NCBI RefSeq assembly: GCF_006542275.1
Contig: NZ_CP041217.1
Span: 620,001 to 684,000, forward strand
Source: Saccharibacillus brassicae
Lineage (GTDB): Bacteria > Bacillota > Bacilli > Paenibacillales > Paenibacillaceae
Reading direction: 5' to 3'
Length of the DNA: 64,000 bases
Shown in pieces: positions 25,112 to 34,764 of this stretch. Below the pieces are notes generated by a model, which searched no databases, was not told the DNA's origin, and saw only the letters and a list, made by a program, of their open reading frames with translations. The position numbers and the translations under genes are program-made. Every line of letters starts with the position of its first letter. Position 1 is the stretch's first letter.

Positions 25112-25972
25112 ATGCTTACGTTAGAAAACCGGTACCAACACCGCTTCCTGATCGTGCATGCCGACGATTTCGGCATGTGCCATTCGACCAACCGCGCCAT
25201 CGTCGAGCTGTGGGAGCGCGGCGCCATCACTTCGACGACGCTGATGGCGAACTGCCCCTGGGCGCTCGAAGCGGCGGCCGCCGTCTCGTGGGACCCGCAG
25301 CTGGACGTCGGCGTCCATCTGACGTCGACCAGCGAGTGGGAGCTGTACAAATGGGGACCGCTCCTGCGCCAACCGGGCGCGGAGACGCTGACGGACGCCC
25401 TCGGTTATTTCCCTGCCGACACCCGGCATATGCCGGAAGTGGACGCCGCCGCGCTTCGCGCCGAGCTGAACGCCCAGATCGCGTTCGCCAAGACGATCGG
25501 CATCGATCCGACGCATCTGGACAATCATATGGGCAGCCTGCGCGGCGCCCATCACCGGCTGCTGATCGAGCTTGGTGCGGAGCACGGGCTGCCGGTTCGC
25601 TTCTCCGAATATCCCGACTATGCGAGCGGCGACGAAGCGGAGATCGCCGCGCTGTGCCGGCAGCTCGGCGTGCTGCATCCCGACCGGGTGATCGGCCTGC
25701 CGTTCACCTACGCCGACGAAGAAGATTACGGCTTCGCCCGGGAACATGTGCGGTCCCTGCTGCGCGACCTGCAGCCGGGCGTGACCGAGCTGCTGTTCCA
25801 TCCGTCGCTGGAGACGGACGAACTCAAAGCCATTACCGACAGCTGGCCTTACCGGCTGTACGATTACCGGCTGTTCCTCGATCCCGAAGTACGCCGCGTC
25901 CTCGCGGACGAGAGCATCGAGCTGATCGGCTGGCGCGAACTGCGCGAGCTTCAGCGCGCGGAGGTGCGCTGA
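25112..25972 (+). CDS. YdjC/ChbG-family carbohydrate deacetylase
   Basis: The 286-residue protein opens with FLIVHADDFGMCHSTNRAI, the signature of YdjC/ChbG deacetylases, where the aspartates bind the catalytic metal. The histidines in DVGVHLT and HLDNHMG complete the site. ChbG removes acetyl from chito-oligosaccharides, and related enzymes act on other acetylated sugars. The start was placed at the second ATG (25112), six bases after GGAGGG. The first ATG directly abuts the ribosome site. A strong terminator follows. Confidence 0.9.
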   Translation: MLTLENRYQHRFLIVHADDFGMCHSTNRAIVELWERGAITSTTLMANCPWALEAAAAVSWDPQLDVGVHLTSTSEWELYKWGPLLRQPGAETLTDALGYFPADTRHMPEVDAAALRAELNAQIAFAKTIGIDPTHLDNHMGSLRGAHHRLLIELGAEHGLPVRFSEYPDYASGDEAEIAALCRQLGVLHPDRVIGLPFTYADEEDYGFAREHVRSLLRDLQPGVTELLFHPSLETDELKAITDSWPYRLYDYRLFLDPEVRRVLADESIELIGWRELRELQRAEVR

Positions 25973-26019
25973 GGACGGAGCGGCGACGGCCGCGGCAACC
26001 TCGCGGCACGGATAAATGG

Positions 26020-26054
26020 AAAAAGAGTCGGTCCCGACGGGACCGGCTCTTTTT
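26020..26054. terminator. Bidirectional terminator
   Basis: AGAGTCGGTCCC pairs with GGGACCGGCTCT across GACG (one G-T pair), flanked by AAAAA and TTTTT. It separates the deacetylase gene from the convergent oxidoreductase gene. Confidence 0.92.
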
Positions 26055-26097
26055 CCTCTATGCTGCGGCCGTTCTTTTGCTATCCCGTCTTTTTTAT

Positions 26098-27387
26098 CTA
26101 GGAAAAGCGCACCAGCTCGTCCACCTTCACCGCCCGCCCCTGCGCCATGGACAGATTGGCGGCGATGCCGGTGAGAATCGAGCGCGCGCCGTCCACGTGG
26201 TCGGCGGCCCGGCGGAAGCGGTCTTCGACCGGTTCGCCGAACAGATCGTTCAGCAGCACCGGATCGCCGCCGCCGTGGCCGCCTTCGCCTTCTTCGAAGT
26301 CTGCCTTGTAAGGTTCGCCGAACATCGGGAAGACGAGAATATTCGCGCCCTGCAGCGCGCCTTCAAGCGCTTTGTCGCCGCCCGCGTTGACGTACGACTG
26401 CTCGACGACGTTCGCTTCGATCCGTCCCTTCGTCCCGTTGAACGCGATGCGGTAGCCTTCCCACGGCAGATAGGCGTTCAGCGAATACGTCAGCAGCGCC
26501 CGGTTTTTGTACCGGACCATGACGCTCATCGTGTCTTCGATCGAGATACCGTCGCCGAACACGCTCTGGTCGCGGCGGTAGCCGTCTTCGCTTTCGGCGT
26601 CGAGGTACATGCCTTTGAGCTGTTCGTTATCATCGAGCGTGAGCGCAAAAGGATCGCCTTCGGCGTTCGGATGCCCCGTCGCCCGGTCGTAAAATTTGGT
26701 CACGCCGCGGTTCTCCGCGTTTTCCCGGCCGTAGAACAGCAGGTCGCCCATCGCGAACACCGTATCCGGCTGCGAACCGATCCAGAAATTGACGAGATCG
26801 AAATGGTGCGTCGATTTGTGCACGAGCAGGCCGCCGCCGTTGCGCTTGTCCCGATGCCATCTGCGGAAATAATCGGCGCCGTGCCGCGTGTTGAGCAGCC
26901 ATTCGAAATGGATCGACGTCACGTCGCCGATCGTGCCGTTTTCGATCAGCTCGCGAATTTTCGTATGATGCGGCGCGTACCGATAGTTGAAGCTCACCCG
27001 CACTTTGCGCCCGGTGCGCGAGACGGCGTCCAGAATCTCCTGGCATTTCTCCGCGTCGGTCGTCATCGGCTTCTCCGTAATGACGTCGCAGCCGAGTTCC
27101 AGCGCGCGCACGATATACCGGTGATGCGTGCGGTCGACGCTGGTCACGATCACGCAGTCCGGTTTCTTTTGCGCGATCATGTCTTCGAACCGTTCGCTCG
27201 GGTACGTGTCCACTTCGGGGTAGTCGTAGGTTTCCCGCAGCCGCTTGTTCGCATAGTCCATCCGCACCCGGTTAATATCGCAAAAAGCGAGCAGTTCCGC
27301 CGTCTCCCGAAACCGGCTCGCGATCGCTCCGTAGAAAAATTCCGCCCGGCCGCCGGTGCCGACCAGGACGTACGTTTTTTTGCCCAT
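26098..27387 (-). CDS. Gfo/Idh/MocA-family oxidoreductase
   Basis: The 429-residue protein has an N-terminal NAD(P)-binding fold (YVLVGTGGRAEFFYGAI; CDINRVRMDYAN) and the ITEKPMTTDAEKC motif with the conserved EKP lysine. A C-terminal beta-sheet domain follows, typical of sugar oxidoreductases and glycosidase-like family members. A GGAGG site precedes the ATG. It lies at the end of the minus-strand sugar-utilisation region but is separated from it by a terminator at 27528-27559, so it may have its own promoter. The sugar substrate is unknown. Confidence 0.9.
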   Translation of the reverse strand: MGKKTYVLVGTGGRAEFFYGAIASRFRETAELLAFCDINRVRMDYANKRLRETYDYPEVDTYPSERFEDMIAQKKPDCVIVTSVDRTHHRYIVRALELGCDVITEKPMTTDAEKCQEILDAVSRTGRKVRVSFNYRYAPHHTKIRELIENGTIGDVTSIHFEWLLNTRHGADYFRRWHRDKRNGGGLLVHKSTHHFDLVNFWIGSQPDTVFAMGDLLFYGRENAENRGVTKFYDRATGHPNAEGDPFALTLDDNEQLKGMYLDAESEDGYRRDQSVFGDGISIEDTMSVMVRYKNRALLTYSLNAYLPWEGYRIAFNGTKGRIEANVVEQSYVNAGGDKALEGALQGANILVFPMFGEPYKADFEEGEGGHGGGDPVLLNDLFGEPVEDRFRRAADHVDGARSILTGIAANLSMAQGRAVKVDELVRFS

Positions 27388-27527
27388 GCTGTCTCCTCCT
27401 TCGATTGCCCTGTCTGCATGTAAGCGTACCGCAAAAAAAGATCGGACTCGCCGCTTTTTATATTCAAATGGTAAAAATGCCGCTTTTTATGCGAATCCTT
27501 CGGCTCCGTTAATGTGAAAAGCATACT

Positions 27528-27559
27528 AAAAACCCGCGCTCGGACAGAGCGCGGGTTTT
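27528..27559 (-). terminator. Terminator of the ABC/epimerase operon
   Basis: AAAACCCGCGCTC and its complement form a perfect hairpin, with a T-rich tail on the minus strand. It lies about 80 bp past the toroid-protein stop. Confidence 0.88.
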
Positions 27560-27639
27560 GCGTTCGTTCATTTGAGGTCGTTTATACTGCGTTCGTTCAG
27601 TAGAAGCGATCGTATTCGATCCGAGCCATGTTCACACGC

Positions 27640-29370
27640 TCACTGCGCCAACTGTTCCGCCAGCCCGCCGGAAGCGTTCGGGGACAGACGGATCGTGATC
27701 CTTTTGTCCAGCGGCGTCATGAGGTTGATCGAGACGACGGTGCAGCCGCTCGGCAGGTTCGCGTCGCGGACCGACTTCGACAGATGGGCAAGTTCGCCGC
27801 CTTCCAGCTCGATCCAGTCTCCGCCGCATTCGTAGCGCAGGGTTCCGCCGCTCCACAGCCAGCGGTCGGGACCCGCTTCGAGCCTCTCGCCGGAGACGAG
27901 TTCGCCTTCGCCGCCGAACACGAACGACAGCTGCGTCATGACGTCCTGTGGCTCGTCGGCCGACAGGTGCAGCGTCCAGACGCTTCCTTCTTCCGCAGAC
28001 CGGGCCTCGACCCCGACGCGGAACACCTGCTCGTGCGTCAGTTCCCGCGCGTGATGCGGCAGCAGATACCACGGGCTGATCTTGGAGCCCGCCGAAGCCG
28101 GCAGCTGCTCGCCGCGAACCGGGCCGTAGTAGCCTTTTCTCTGCTCGGCGGACAGGCGATAGCCGCCGCCTCCCGCGAGAGCCATCTCCTGCATCGGCAC
28201 ATAGCCGGGCGAGAAATAGGAAGAGAGCTGCACCGCCAGCAGCCGCGCCGCGCCGTGGCGCAGCGCGAAGAACGACGGCGTCTCGGTCATAAGCGTGACG
28301 CTGGTGCCGCCGTCGCGGATCCGGGCGACCGGCGCGCCGAAGTCGGTATGCAGCCGGCTGTGGAAGATCCGGCCGTGATGGCCGGCCCCTTCCATCTCCC
28401 GCAAATAGCCGCCGCGCAAAAATTCGCCGTTCAGCACTTTCTCGTAGCGCGTCGGCACGACTGCGGCCGCGTCGCCTTCCGCGGCGCCGAACGGCCCGCG
28501 CAGTTCCGGCTCCAGCAGCATCCGGACAAGCACGTTGACGGACGCGACGCCGGGACCGTCGAGCGCGGCTCCCGCAAGCTCGGCCATGCCTGCGAGCAGC
28601 GGATCGCGATCTTCCAGCGCCAGCATCGCATACGGCAAATAATACGGCGACAGATCGTGGAAATGGCCGAGATCCTGCCGGCCCGAATAATCCGTCACGA
28701 TCTCGCCCGACGGATGGACCAGATACACCATCATGCGCAGATTGAGCCGCACCGGCTCCAGCAGTTCCGGCCGGCCCAGCAGCCGCGCCGCGTAGATCAG
28801 CATGATATCGCTGACCGCGCTGTAGATGCCGTTGCTGCGCTCTGTCCATTCGCCGTCCGGCGTAATGTCCATGCCTTCGGCCAGCCATTCGCCGGCCCGG
28901 CGGACCGCGTCTTCGCTGCCCAGCAGGCGGTGCAGCCAGCCAAGCGCCGCGCACAGCACCCACCGGTGGTTGGGCGTATGGCAGCCGCCGGTTACGAGCG
29001 CCGGCAGCGCGCGTTCCAGAAACCGCTTCATGCTGTCCAGTACGGGCTGAAGCGGAGCCCACTGCGCCCGTTCCAGCAGTTCGTACAGCTGCGAATAGCC
29101 GACGACGACAAAAGCCGTATCCGGCGGGGAATGGTAATTCGTCCATCCCGGCGAGATCGAGCCGTCGTCATGCTGCGCGCGCAGCACGAATTCCGCTGCC
29201 AGCCGCAGCCGCTGAAGCAGCGCTTCGTTGCGGTAGTAAGCCGAATCCGGGTTCACCAGCGCCGTGCCCCAGTTGCACATCTCGCTCGGCGTGCCGGACG
29301 TATGATTCACCCAGGCGATGCCCGTGCCCGGATCGACGGTGCCGCCGTAATACCGGCTTTCCGGTTCCAT
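27640..29370 (-). CDS. Large uncharacterised (alpha/alpha)-toroid-like protein of a sugar cluster
   Basis: Family not recognised. The visible 576 residues have a helix-rich first two thirds with repeated aromatic/acidic motifs (AQHDDGSISPGW, YSQLYELLERA, GGCHTPNHRWVLCAAL) and a beta-rich end. This resembles six-hairpin glycosidases or polysaccharide lyase folds. The start is unclear. The ATG at 29370 has a weak GAGG site. However, about 20 codons upstream (LVVKNDESIESSLSRQV) look coding, and no ATG, GTG or TTG is available there. A CTG at 29481 overlaps the epimerase stop and may be used. Last gene of the ABC operon. Confidence 0.65.
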   Translation of the reverse strand: MEPESRYYGGTVDPGTGIAWVNHTSGTPSEMCNWGTALVNPDSAYYRNEALLQRLRLAAEFVLRAQHDDGSISPGWTNYHSPPDTAFVVVGYSQLYELLERAQWAPLQPVLDSMKRFLERALPALVTGGCHTPNHRWVLCAALGWLHRLLGSEDAVRRAGEWLAEGMDITPDGEWTERSNGIYSAVSDIMLIYAARLLGRPELLEPVRLNLRMMVYLVHPSGEIVTDYSGRQDLGHFHDLSPYYLPYAMLALEDRDPLLAGMAELAGAALDGPGVASVNVLVRMLLEPELRGPFGAAEGDAAAVVPTRYEKVLNGEFLRGGYLREMEGAGHHGRIFHSRLHTDFGAPVARIRDGGTSVTLMTETPSFFALRHGAARLLAVQLSSYFSPGYVPMQEMALAGGGGYRLSAEQRKGYYGPVRGEQLPASAGSKISPWYLLPHHARELTHEQVFRVGVEARSAEEGSVWTLHLSADEPQDVMTQLSFVFGGEGELVSGERLEAGPDRWLWSGGTLRYECGGDWIELEGGELAHLSKSVRDANLPSGCTVVSINLMTPLDKRITIRLSPNASGGLAEQLAQ

Positions 29371-29477
29371 GACCTGCCTCGACAGGCTGCTTTCGATACT
29401 TTCGTCGTTTTTGACGACCAGTCGTTCATAAAGGATAAGCTCGTCCTCCCCCGTATTTCCGTATGGCTGCGGTTCCG

Positions 29478-30482
29478 TCAGCGCCCGGCCTGCGCCGCCC
29501 GCTTCGCCAACTTGTCCGTCAGCAGCCGGTGGCCGGCTTCGATCTCTTCCGGCAGGCATGCCGCTTTCAGTTCGTATACTTTCACTGCGGCGCGTTCGAT
29601 CATCGGCAGATACGCGTCGTAGAAGTGCGGATCGCCGCTGTGCACATACGGACACCAATGATCGGACAATCCGATCGTCTCGTGGATATGGACGCCGACG
29701 ATATGATCCATCAGCCCGTCCATCTCGCCCACGCTGTCATACAGACCGAGCCGGTCCATCATGATCGCATGGCCCGTATCGTACCAGATGCCGACCGGCG
29801 CTCCCCGAAGCGCTTCTATGACCGTCTTCGCTTCCGCGAGCGTCGGCATCTGGTTCGGACGCGAACGCGTCTCGATCCCGAAACGGACGTTCAGCCCTTT
29901 GGAAGCGGCGAGGTTGCATGCTTCGTCGAGACTTGCGACGATCCGCTGCAGATAGCCGCCCGCGGCGCTTTCCCGCCGTTCGAGGAACACGGCCCAGGCG
30001 GCGCGGTACGCTTGCGATTCCCGGCCGGCCTCGTGGTACAGCTTCTCCAGCCGCTTGACGTCGGCAGGGTCGATCGGCACTTCGCCGGGATGCACGACGA
30101 CCGCTTCGCCGCCGTAACGGTGTGCGTACTCCGCCGATTCGACGAGCAGCGATACCGCTTTGAGCCGGCGAGCTTCATCGTCAAAGCCGAGCAGCACCGA
30201 ATCGGTGCCGTAATCGGGGTCCGGCGTATGCGGGAACGTATTGTGCACGCTGGACACGCCGATCTCCCCGCGTTCGATCATCGGTTCGATCTCTTCGAGC
30301 ATCTCCCGCGTCACGTTATAATTCAGTTCCACCCGGCGGAAGCCGAGCGCGGCGATCTCTTCGATCATCGCCCGTCCGCCCGGCTGGCGGCGAATATTCC
30401 AGCAGGTCGAGAACGAATACTGCCCTTTGTCGCCGAATGGACTGCCTTTGGTGTCCCCGCGGCTTGCTCCATGATCGTTCAT
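29478..30482 (-). CDS. Sugar phosphate isomerase/epimerase (AP-endonuclease-2 TIM barrel)
   Basis: The 334-residue protein shows the xylose-isomerase-like TIM barrel: FSTCWNIRR, FRRVELNYN, VSSVHNTFPH, AVVVHPGE, FGIETRS and GIWYDTGHA, with metal-ligand glutamate, aspartate and histidine residues. A GGAGGG site precedes the ATG. It starts 40 bp after the MalG-like permease stop, and its stop overlaps the possible start of the next gene. Likely it isomerises a sugar or sugar acid taken up by the adjacent importer. Confidence 0.88.
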   Translation of the reverse strand: MNDHGASRGDTKGSPFGDKGQYSFSTCWNIRRQPGGRAMIEEIAALGFRRVELNYNVTREMLEEIEPMIERGEIGVSSVHNTFPHTPDPDYGTDSVLLGFDDEARRLKAVSLLVESAEYAHRYGGEAVVVHPGEVPIDPADVKRLEKLYHEAGRESQAYRAAWAVFLERRESAAGGYLQRIVASLDEACNLAASKGLNVRFGIETRSRPNQMPTLAEAKTVIEALRGAPVGIWYDTGHAIMMDRLGLYDSVGEMDGLMDHIVGVHIHETIGLSDHWCPYVHSGDPHFYDAYLPMIERAAVKVYELKAACLPEEIEAGHRLLTDKLAKRAAQAGR

Positions 30483-30522
30483 AACGCTTCCCTCCTTGCG
30501 CTTATCCCGTTTCGGCTCGGAA

Positions 30523-31395
30523 TCAGCCTTTGACCGCTCCGAGCATCACGCCGCTGACAAAATACTTTTGCAGCCACGGATAGACGCACAGGATCGGAAC
30601 GGTGGCGAAGACGACGGTGGCCGCTTTGAGCGCTTCCGGCGTCAAGGCGGTGCGGTTGGCGCCTTCCATCTGCGTCAGCTCGGTTACCATATTGTTCTGC
30701 ACCATCTGAAACAGCTTGAGCTGCAGCGGATAGATTTGCGGATCGGTGATGTACATGAGCGCGTCCTGGAACCCGTTCCAGCGGCCGACCGCGTAGAACA
30801 GGGCGAGCGTCGCCATGACCGGCATCGACAGCGGCAGCACGATTTTGAGCAGCGTGTGCATATACGAACTGCCGTCGATTTCCGCGGATTCTTCCAGGCT
30901 CGGCGGAATGTTTTTGAAGAACGTAATGAGGATGATCAGGTTGAACGGACTGACGAGTCCCGGCAGGATAAGCGCCCAGACGGAATTGAGCATGTGCAGA
31001 TCGCGGATCAGCAGGTACTCGGGAATGATGCCGCCGCTGAAGAACATCGTGATGACGATCAGGTACATGAAAAATTTGCGCCCTTTGAGATTGCCTTTGG
31101 TCAGCGGATACGCCGCGGCGATTGTGAACAGCATGCACAGCAGCGTCGTCGCGAGCGTCAGCAGGACGGTGAAGCCGAGCGAAGTGAGCATCGATTGGTC
31201 GGAAAAGACCTGCGTATAGGCGCTCCAGTTAAACTCGACAGGCAGCAGCGTCACCTCGCCCGACGTGATCGCCCGGTTGGAGCTGAGCGAGACCGCGATC
31301 ATATGCACAAAAGGCAGCAGGCAGAAGAGGACGAACAACGATACGAACGTGATATTGACGATATCGAAAATCCGGTTGGAAGTGCGTGAGCTCAT
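30523..31395 (-). CDS. Carbohydrate ABC permease, LplC/MalG type
   Basis: The 290-residue protein has six membrane segments and the EAA-loop EESAEIDGSSYMHTLLKIVLPLS that docks the ATPase, as in LplC/YtcP permeases of Paenibacillus sugar importers. An AAAGGAG site precedes the ATG. It follows the LplB-type permease by 87 bp. No ATPase gene is in the cluster; such importers usually share a general MsmX-type ATPase encoded elsewhere. Confidence 0.93.
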   Translation of the reverse strand: MSSRTSNRIFDIVNITFVSLFVLFCLLPFVHMIAVSLSSNRAITSGEVTLLPVEFNWSAYTQVFSDQSMLTSLGFTVLLTLATTLLCMLFTIAAAYPLTKGNLKGRKFFMYLIVITMFFSGGIIPEYLLIRDLHMLNSVWALILPGLVSPFNLIILITFFKNIPPSLEESAEIDGSSYMHTLLKIVLPLSMPVMATLALFYAVGRWNGFQDALMYITDPQIYPLQLKLFQMVQNNMVTELTQMEGANRTALTPEALKAATVVFATVPILCVYPWLQKYFVSGVMLGAVKG

Positions 31396-31482
31396 CTCGG
31401 AGTCTCTCCTTTCCCTCGTTCGGAAGTGGGTTCCGCCGCGCAGGCGGCGGATACAGGCTGTGTAAGGGACGACGGACCGGCT

Positions 31483-32430
31483 TTACATGATGCCGTCTCC
31501 GGTCACTTTTTTGGAAATGTAATTGGAACCCAGGATGAACACGAGCCCGACTATAGCCTGGAACAGACCGACGACGGTCGCGAGCGTGTACTGTCCCGAT
31601 TCGAGGCCGATGCGGTAGACGAACGTGCTCAGCACGTCCGAATATTCGCGCACGGCCGTGTTGCCGATAATGTACGGACGGTCAAAGCCGATGCTGACCA
31701 TTTTGCCGAGATTCAGAATCAGCAGCGTGACGATGGTCGGCTTGATGCTCGGCAGCGTGATATGCCAAATTTTCTTCATCCGCGACGCCCCGTCGACGTC
31801 CGCAGCTTCGAACAGCTCCTTGTTGACGCCGGTCAGCGCAGCCAGATACAGAATCGTGCCCCAACCCGCGCTTTGCCAGACGCCCGTGAACAGATACGTG
31901 ATCAGCCACGAATTTTTGTCCGTCAGGAAAGGAAGCGGATCCATGCCGATGCCCTGAAGTATCGCGTTCACCATGCCCGACTGGGTGCCGAACAGCTGAT
32001 ACACGATCCCGCCGATAATGACCCACGAGATAAAATGCGGGATATACAGGAGGGTCTGCGAGATTTTTTTGAACCAGGCGTTCCGGATCTCGTACAGCAT
32101 GATCGCCAGAATGATCGGCGCCGGGAACGAGACGAGCAGATCAAGAAAATTGAGCATAAACGTGTTGCGCAGCGTAATGTAGAAATCGTTCATGGCGAAT
32201 ACTTCGCGGAACGCTTCCAGGCCGATCCATTCACTTCCGTTGATCCCCTGGAATAAGTTAAAATCTTTGAACGCAATCTGCACACCGTACATTGGACCAT
32301 AGCGGAAAATGAGGAAGTAGATCAGCGGCAGCGAGAGAAGCGCGTACAGCTGCCAATAGCGTTTGATGTAAGACTTTCTTTTGCCGAAATCGCCCGATTT
32401 AGTCGCTTGATTCACTTTGGTTAACGTCAA
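31483..32430 (-). CDS. Carbohydrate ABC permease, LplB type
   Basis: The 315-residue membrane protein contains YALLSLPLIYFLIFRYGPMYG and NTFMLNFLDLLVSFPAPIIL, both signature-like in LplB/YtcN? class permeases, plus the EAADVDGASRMKKIWHITLP ATPase-contact loop. The start codon is TTG at 32430, eight bases after a GGAGGAG site. It is preceded by the solute-binding-protein gene (139 bp) and followed by the second permease. Confidence 0.92.
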   Translation of the reverse strand: MTLTKVNQATKSGDFGKRKSYIKRYWQLYALLSLPLIYFLIFRYGPMYGVQIAFKDFNLFQGINGSEWIGLEAFREVFAMNDFYITLRNTFMLNFLDLLVSFPAPIILAIMLYEIRNAWFKKISQTLLYIPHFISWVIIGGIVYQLFGTQSGMVNAILQGIGMDPLPFLTDKNSWLITYLFTGVWQSAGWGTILYLAALTGVNKELFEAADVDGASRMKKIWHITLPSIKPTIVTLLILNLGKMVSIGFDRPYIIGNTAVREYSDVLSTFVYRIGLESGQYTLATVVGLFQAIVGLVFILGSNYISKKVTGDGIM

Positions 32431-32569
32431 GTGGGTCTCCTCCTCGCGGACAGATCGGGATGAGACGCCCGCACGGGGCGGACGCCGTATCCTGTCTGCA
32501 AAATGAAACCGGGGCTAAGCCGTACGTCGTTCACGCTCTTCGCCCCGGTCTGTCGCTTGCGCCTGCTGC

Positions 32570-34168
32570 TTATTTCTTCTCCTGCATCGCTTGTTCCAAT
32601 TCTTCTTTGAGCGCGGTACCGCCGATGTTCATGTAATCTTTCATTTCGCGTTCGTACACCGCTTCGAATTGATCCGGTTTCGCCATGGCGGACTGCACGA
32701 TCACGATTTTGAGCTTGTCGTTCAGCGCCGTACCGTATTTCGATTCCGCTTCGATCGGACGATCGAACACGATCGGGCCAACCGTATCGGTGTTCGCGAT
32801 ATCGATCGATTGTCTCATCAGCTCCTGATTGTTTTTCGGGAAGCCGGCAATCCATGCTTTTTCGTTCATTTCCTGATCGCCGATCACTTTGCCGTTGGCC
32901 ATAATCGCCATGTCGCCGCCGTTGTAGACGCGATCTTTCGTTTCCTGCGGCGCATCTTCCTTGACGACCGGAATCCCGTCCACCAGATCGTAGTTTTCGC
33001 CTTCCACGCCTGTCGACATCGTGAGCAGATTGTTCTCGGACGTCATCCAATCCAGATATTTGACGGCTTCGACCGAACGTTTGCTGCTTTGGGGAATCAT
33101 GATGTACATGCCGTTCGGACCGTAGCGCGATTTGATATGCTTGCCGTCCGCGTTGGCGTTCGTGTAAGCGTCAAGCGCCACGACTTTGCTGTCCGGCATG
33201 TTTTTGGTCAGGTTGTCCAGCATGCCGTCCGCGTACAGGATCTGTCCCACGTCTTCCGACATGTAGCCGACGTTGCCGTTCTGGAAGTCTTTGACGAGCT
33301 GTTCCTTTTCTTCGTCGAGACTGAAGTCGGGGCTGATCAGCCCTTCGTTGTACAGTTTGTTCAGGAACTGCATCGAATCTTTGAAGCCTTCGTGCAGCGG
33401 CAGCTCGTAGCGCTGGCTGTACGTCAGGTCGCCCTGAACCGGCTTGATGAAGGAATAGATAAGCGTTTCGTATTGAGCCGGCGCGAGCGCCATGCCCATC
33501 GGGATATTTTTGGAGCCGAGACCGGCCGGATCTTTTTCTTTAAACGCTTTCAACGTTTCGTACAGCTCGTCTGTCGTCGTCGGCGCTTTCATGCCCAGCT
33601 TGTCCAGCCAGTCCTGGCGGATGTACGAGTTGTAACGGGCCGTGATCGCTCTTTTGCCCGGAATCGCGAACTGTTTGCCTTCGAGCTGGCCGAATTTCAA
33701 CGTCTCGTCGCCCAGATACTTTTGCAGGTTCGGTCCGTGTTCCTTGATCAGTTCGCCGACGTCGGTCAAGCCGCCCTGCTGCGCATATCGGTAGAATACG
33801 CTGGAATCGTAGACGAACACGATATCCGGCACGTCGCTGGCGCTTGCCATGAGCACGTTCAGCTTGGTCGTTTCTTCGGAACGCTGGACAGGAACGAATT
33901 CCACGTCGATGTTGTTCGGATCGCCGAATTCTTTTTGTACGTACTGCGTCAGCCAGTTGTTCGTGATCGTGTACGGAGACGGGCTGTTGCCGCGGTCGAA
34001 CACTTCCACTTTCAACGTGACCCGTTCGCCGTTCGCGCCGGCTGCCGCTCCTTCATTGGTAGAAGCGTCTCCGCCTCCGCAGCCGGAGAGCAGTCCGACC
34101 CCCATTACGGTAGCGATTGCGGCTCCCATTGCTTTTTTAATGACCCCTCTGCGTGCTTTGCCTGTCAT
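32570..34168 (-). CDS. Extracellular solute-binding lipoprotein (LipO-like) for oligosaccharide uptake
   Basis: The 532-residue protein has a signal peptide ending in a LLSGC lipobox (lipidated cysteine near residue 30). A long family-1 binding domain follows, with ITNNWLTQYVQKEFGDPNNI and ARYNSYIRQDWLDKLGMKAP. It matches LipO/YtcQ receptors, which bind plant oligosaccharides or uronates. A good AAGGAGATGG site precedes the ATG. It is the first gene of the operon and has a candidate cre site about 320 bp upstream. Confidence 0.9.
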   Translation of the reverse strand: MTGKARRGVIKKAMGAAIATVMGVGLLSGCGGGDASTNEGAAAGANGERVTLKVEVFDRGNSPSPYTITNNWLTQYVQKEFGDPNNIDVEFVPVQRSEETTKLNVLMASASDVPDIVFVYDSSVFYRYAQQGGLTDVGELIKEHGPNLQKYLGDETLKFGQLEGKQFAIPGKRAITARYNSYIRQDWLDKLGMKAPTTTDELYETLKAFKEKDPAGLGSKNIPMGMALAPAQYETLIYSFIKPVQGDLTYSQRYELPLHEGFKDSMQFLNKLYNEGLISPDFSLDEEKEQLVKDFQNGNVGYMSEDVGQILYADGMLDNLTKNMPDSKVVALDAYTNANADGKHIKSRYGPNGMYIMIPQSSKRSVEAVKYLDWMTSENNLLTMSTGVEGENYDLVDGIPVVKEDAPQETKDRVYNGGDMAIMANGKVIGDQEMNEKAWIAGFPKNNQELMRQSIDIANTDTVGPIVFDRPIEAESKYGTALNDKLKIVIVQSAMAKPDQFEAVYEREMKDYMNIGGTALKEELEQAMQEKK

Positions 34169-34610
34169 GTTCCCATCTCCTTTTTCTGTGGTGTGACGGT
34201 ACCGCCGGATCTTCCGTGATGTCGAGCGCTCTGTTCTGTCGAACGCGCTCTCCTATAGAAGAAAGGCGGTAGTTCAGACAATTTTTCTGTAGCGTTGGTA
34301 GACCTTGACGAGCATGTCGGAAACTGTCGGACGCTCGTTTCGGAGTGACCTCAGTATTCCATATCGCAGTTAGAACTGGCAATAAACCTCTTTCGGATTG
34401 GAAAAGGACGCCAAAAACCGCCTTTCGGTTTATCCGACCTTCTTTTTTCGTCAAAAAGACTGTTTTCGTATAAAAAAGTGCCAAGAAATCGCTTACAAAA
34501 CCTAAAAAACCCCGATTTATAAACCATTTTCGTGCAACCTCCCCGATTCGTACACGTCTTTTACAGTCGAAAAACGACTTCAAACCTTCCTAATCCAAGT
34601 TATTCTCCGC
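34169..34610. other. Long leader/intergenic region before the solute-binding gene
   Basis: About 440 bp without a gene separate the receptor gene from the terminator of the upstream regulator. The region is AT-richer than its surroundings and carries a cre-like site at 34483-34498. No confident -35/-10 pair or riboswitch fold was found. Confidence 0.5.
34483..34498 (-). promoter_or_regulatory. Candidate cre (CcpA) site
   Basis: On the minus strand TTGTAAGCGATTTCTT matches the cre pattern WTGNAANCGNWWNCAW at all but one position. It lies upstream of the sugar ABC importer operon, as expected for catabolite repression. Confidence 0.6.
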
Positions 34611-34671
34611 AAAAAAAGCCGCAGACGTCCGGGTCCTTCCCGAAAACGGGAAAGTCCGTGCGCCTGCGGCT
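34611..34671 (-). terminator. Terminator of the sensor-AraC regulator gene
   Basis: A long interrupted hairpin (AGCCGCAG outer arms, TTTCCCG inner arms around TTTT) is followed by TTTTTT on the minus strand. Confidence 0.85.
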
Positions 34672-34764
34672 GAGGTTCGGGTCTTCTTCGTGCACGATCG
34701 GCCTCATTCGGCCAAGCGGACGAATGCCGCCGCGGGCAAGCCCGGGCGGCGAATACGCCGGTTG

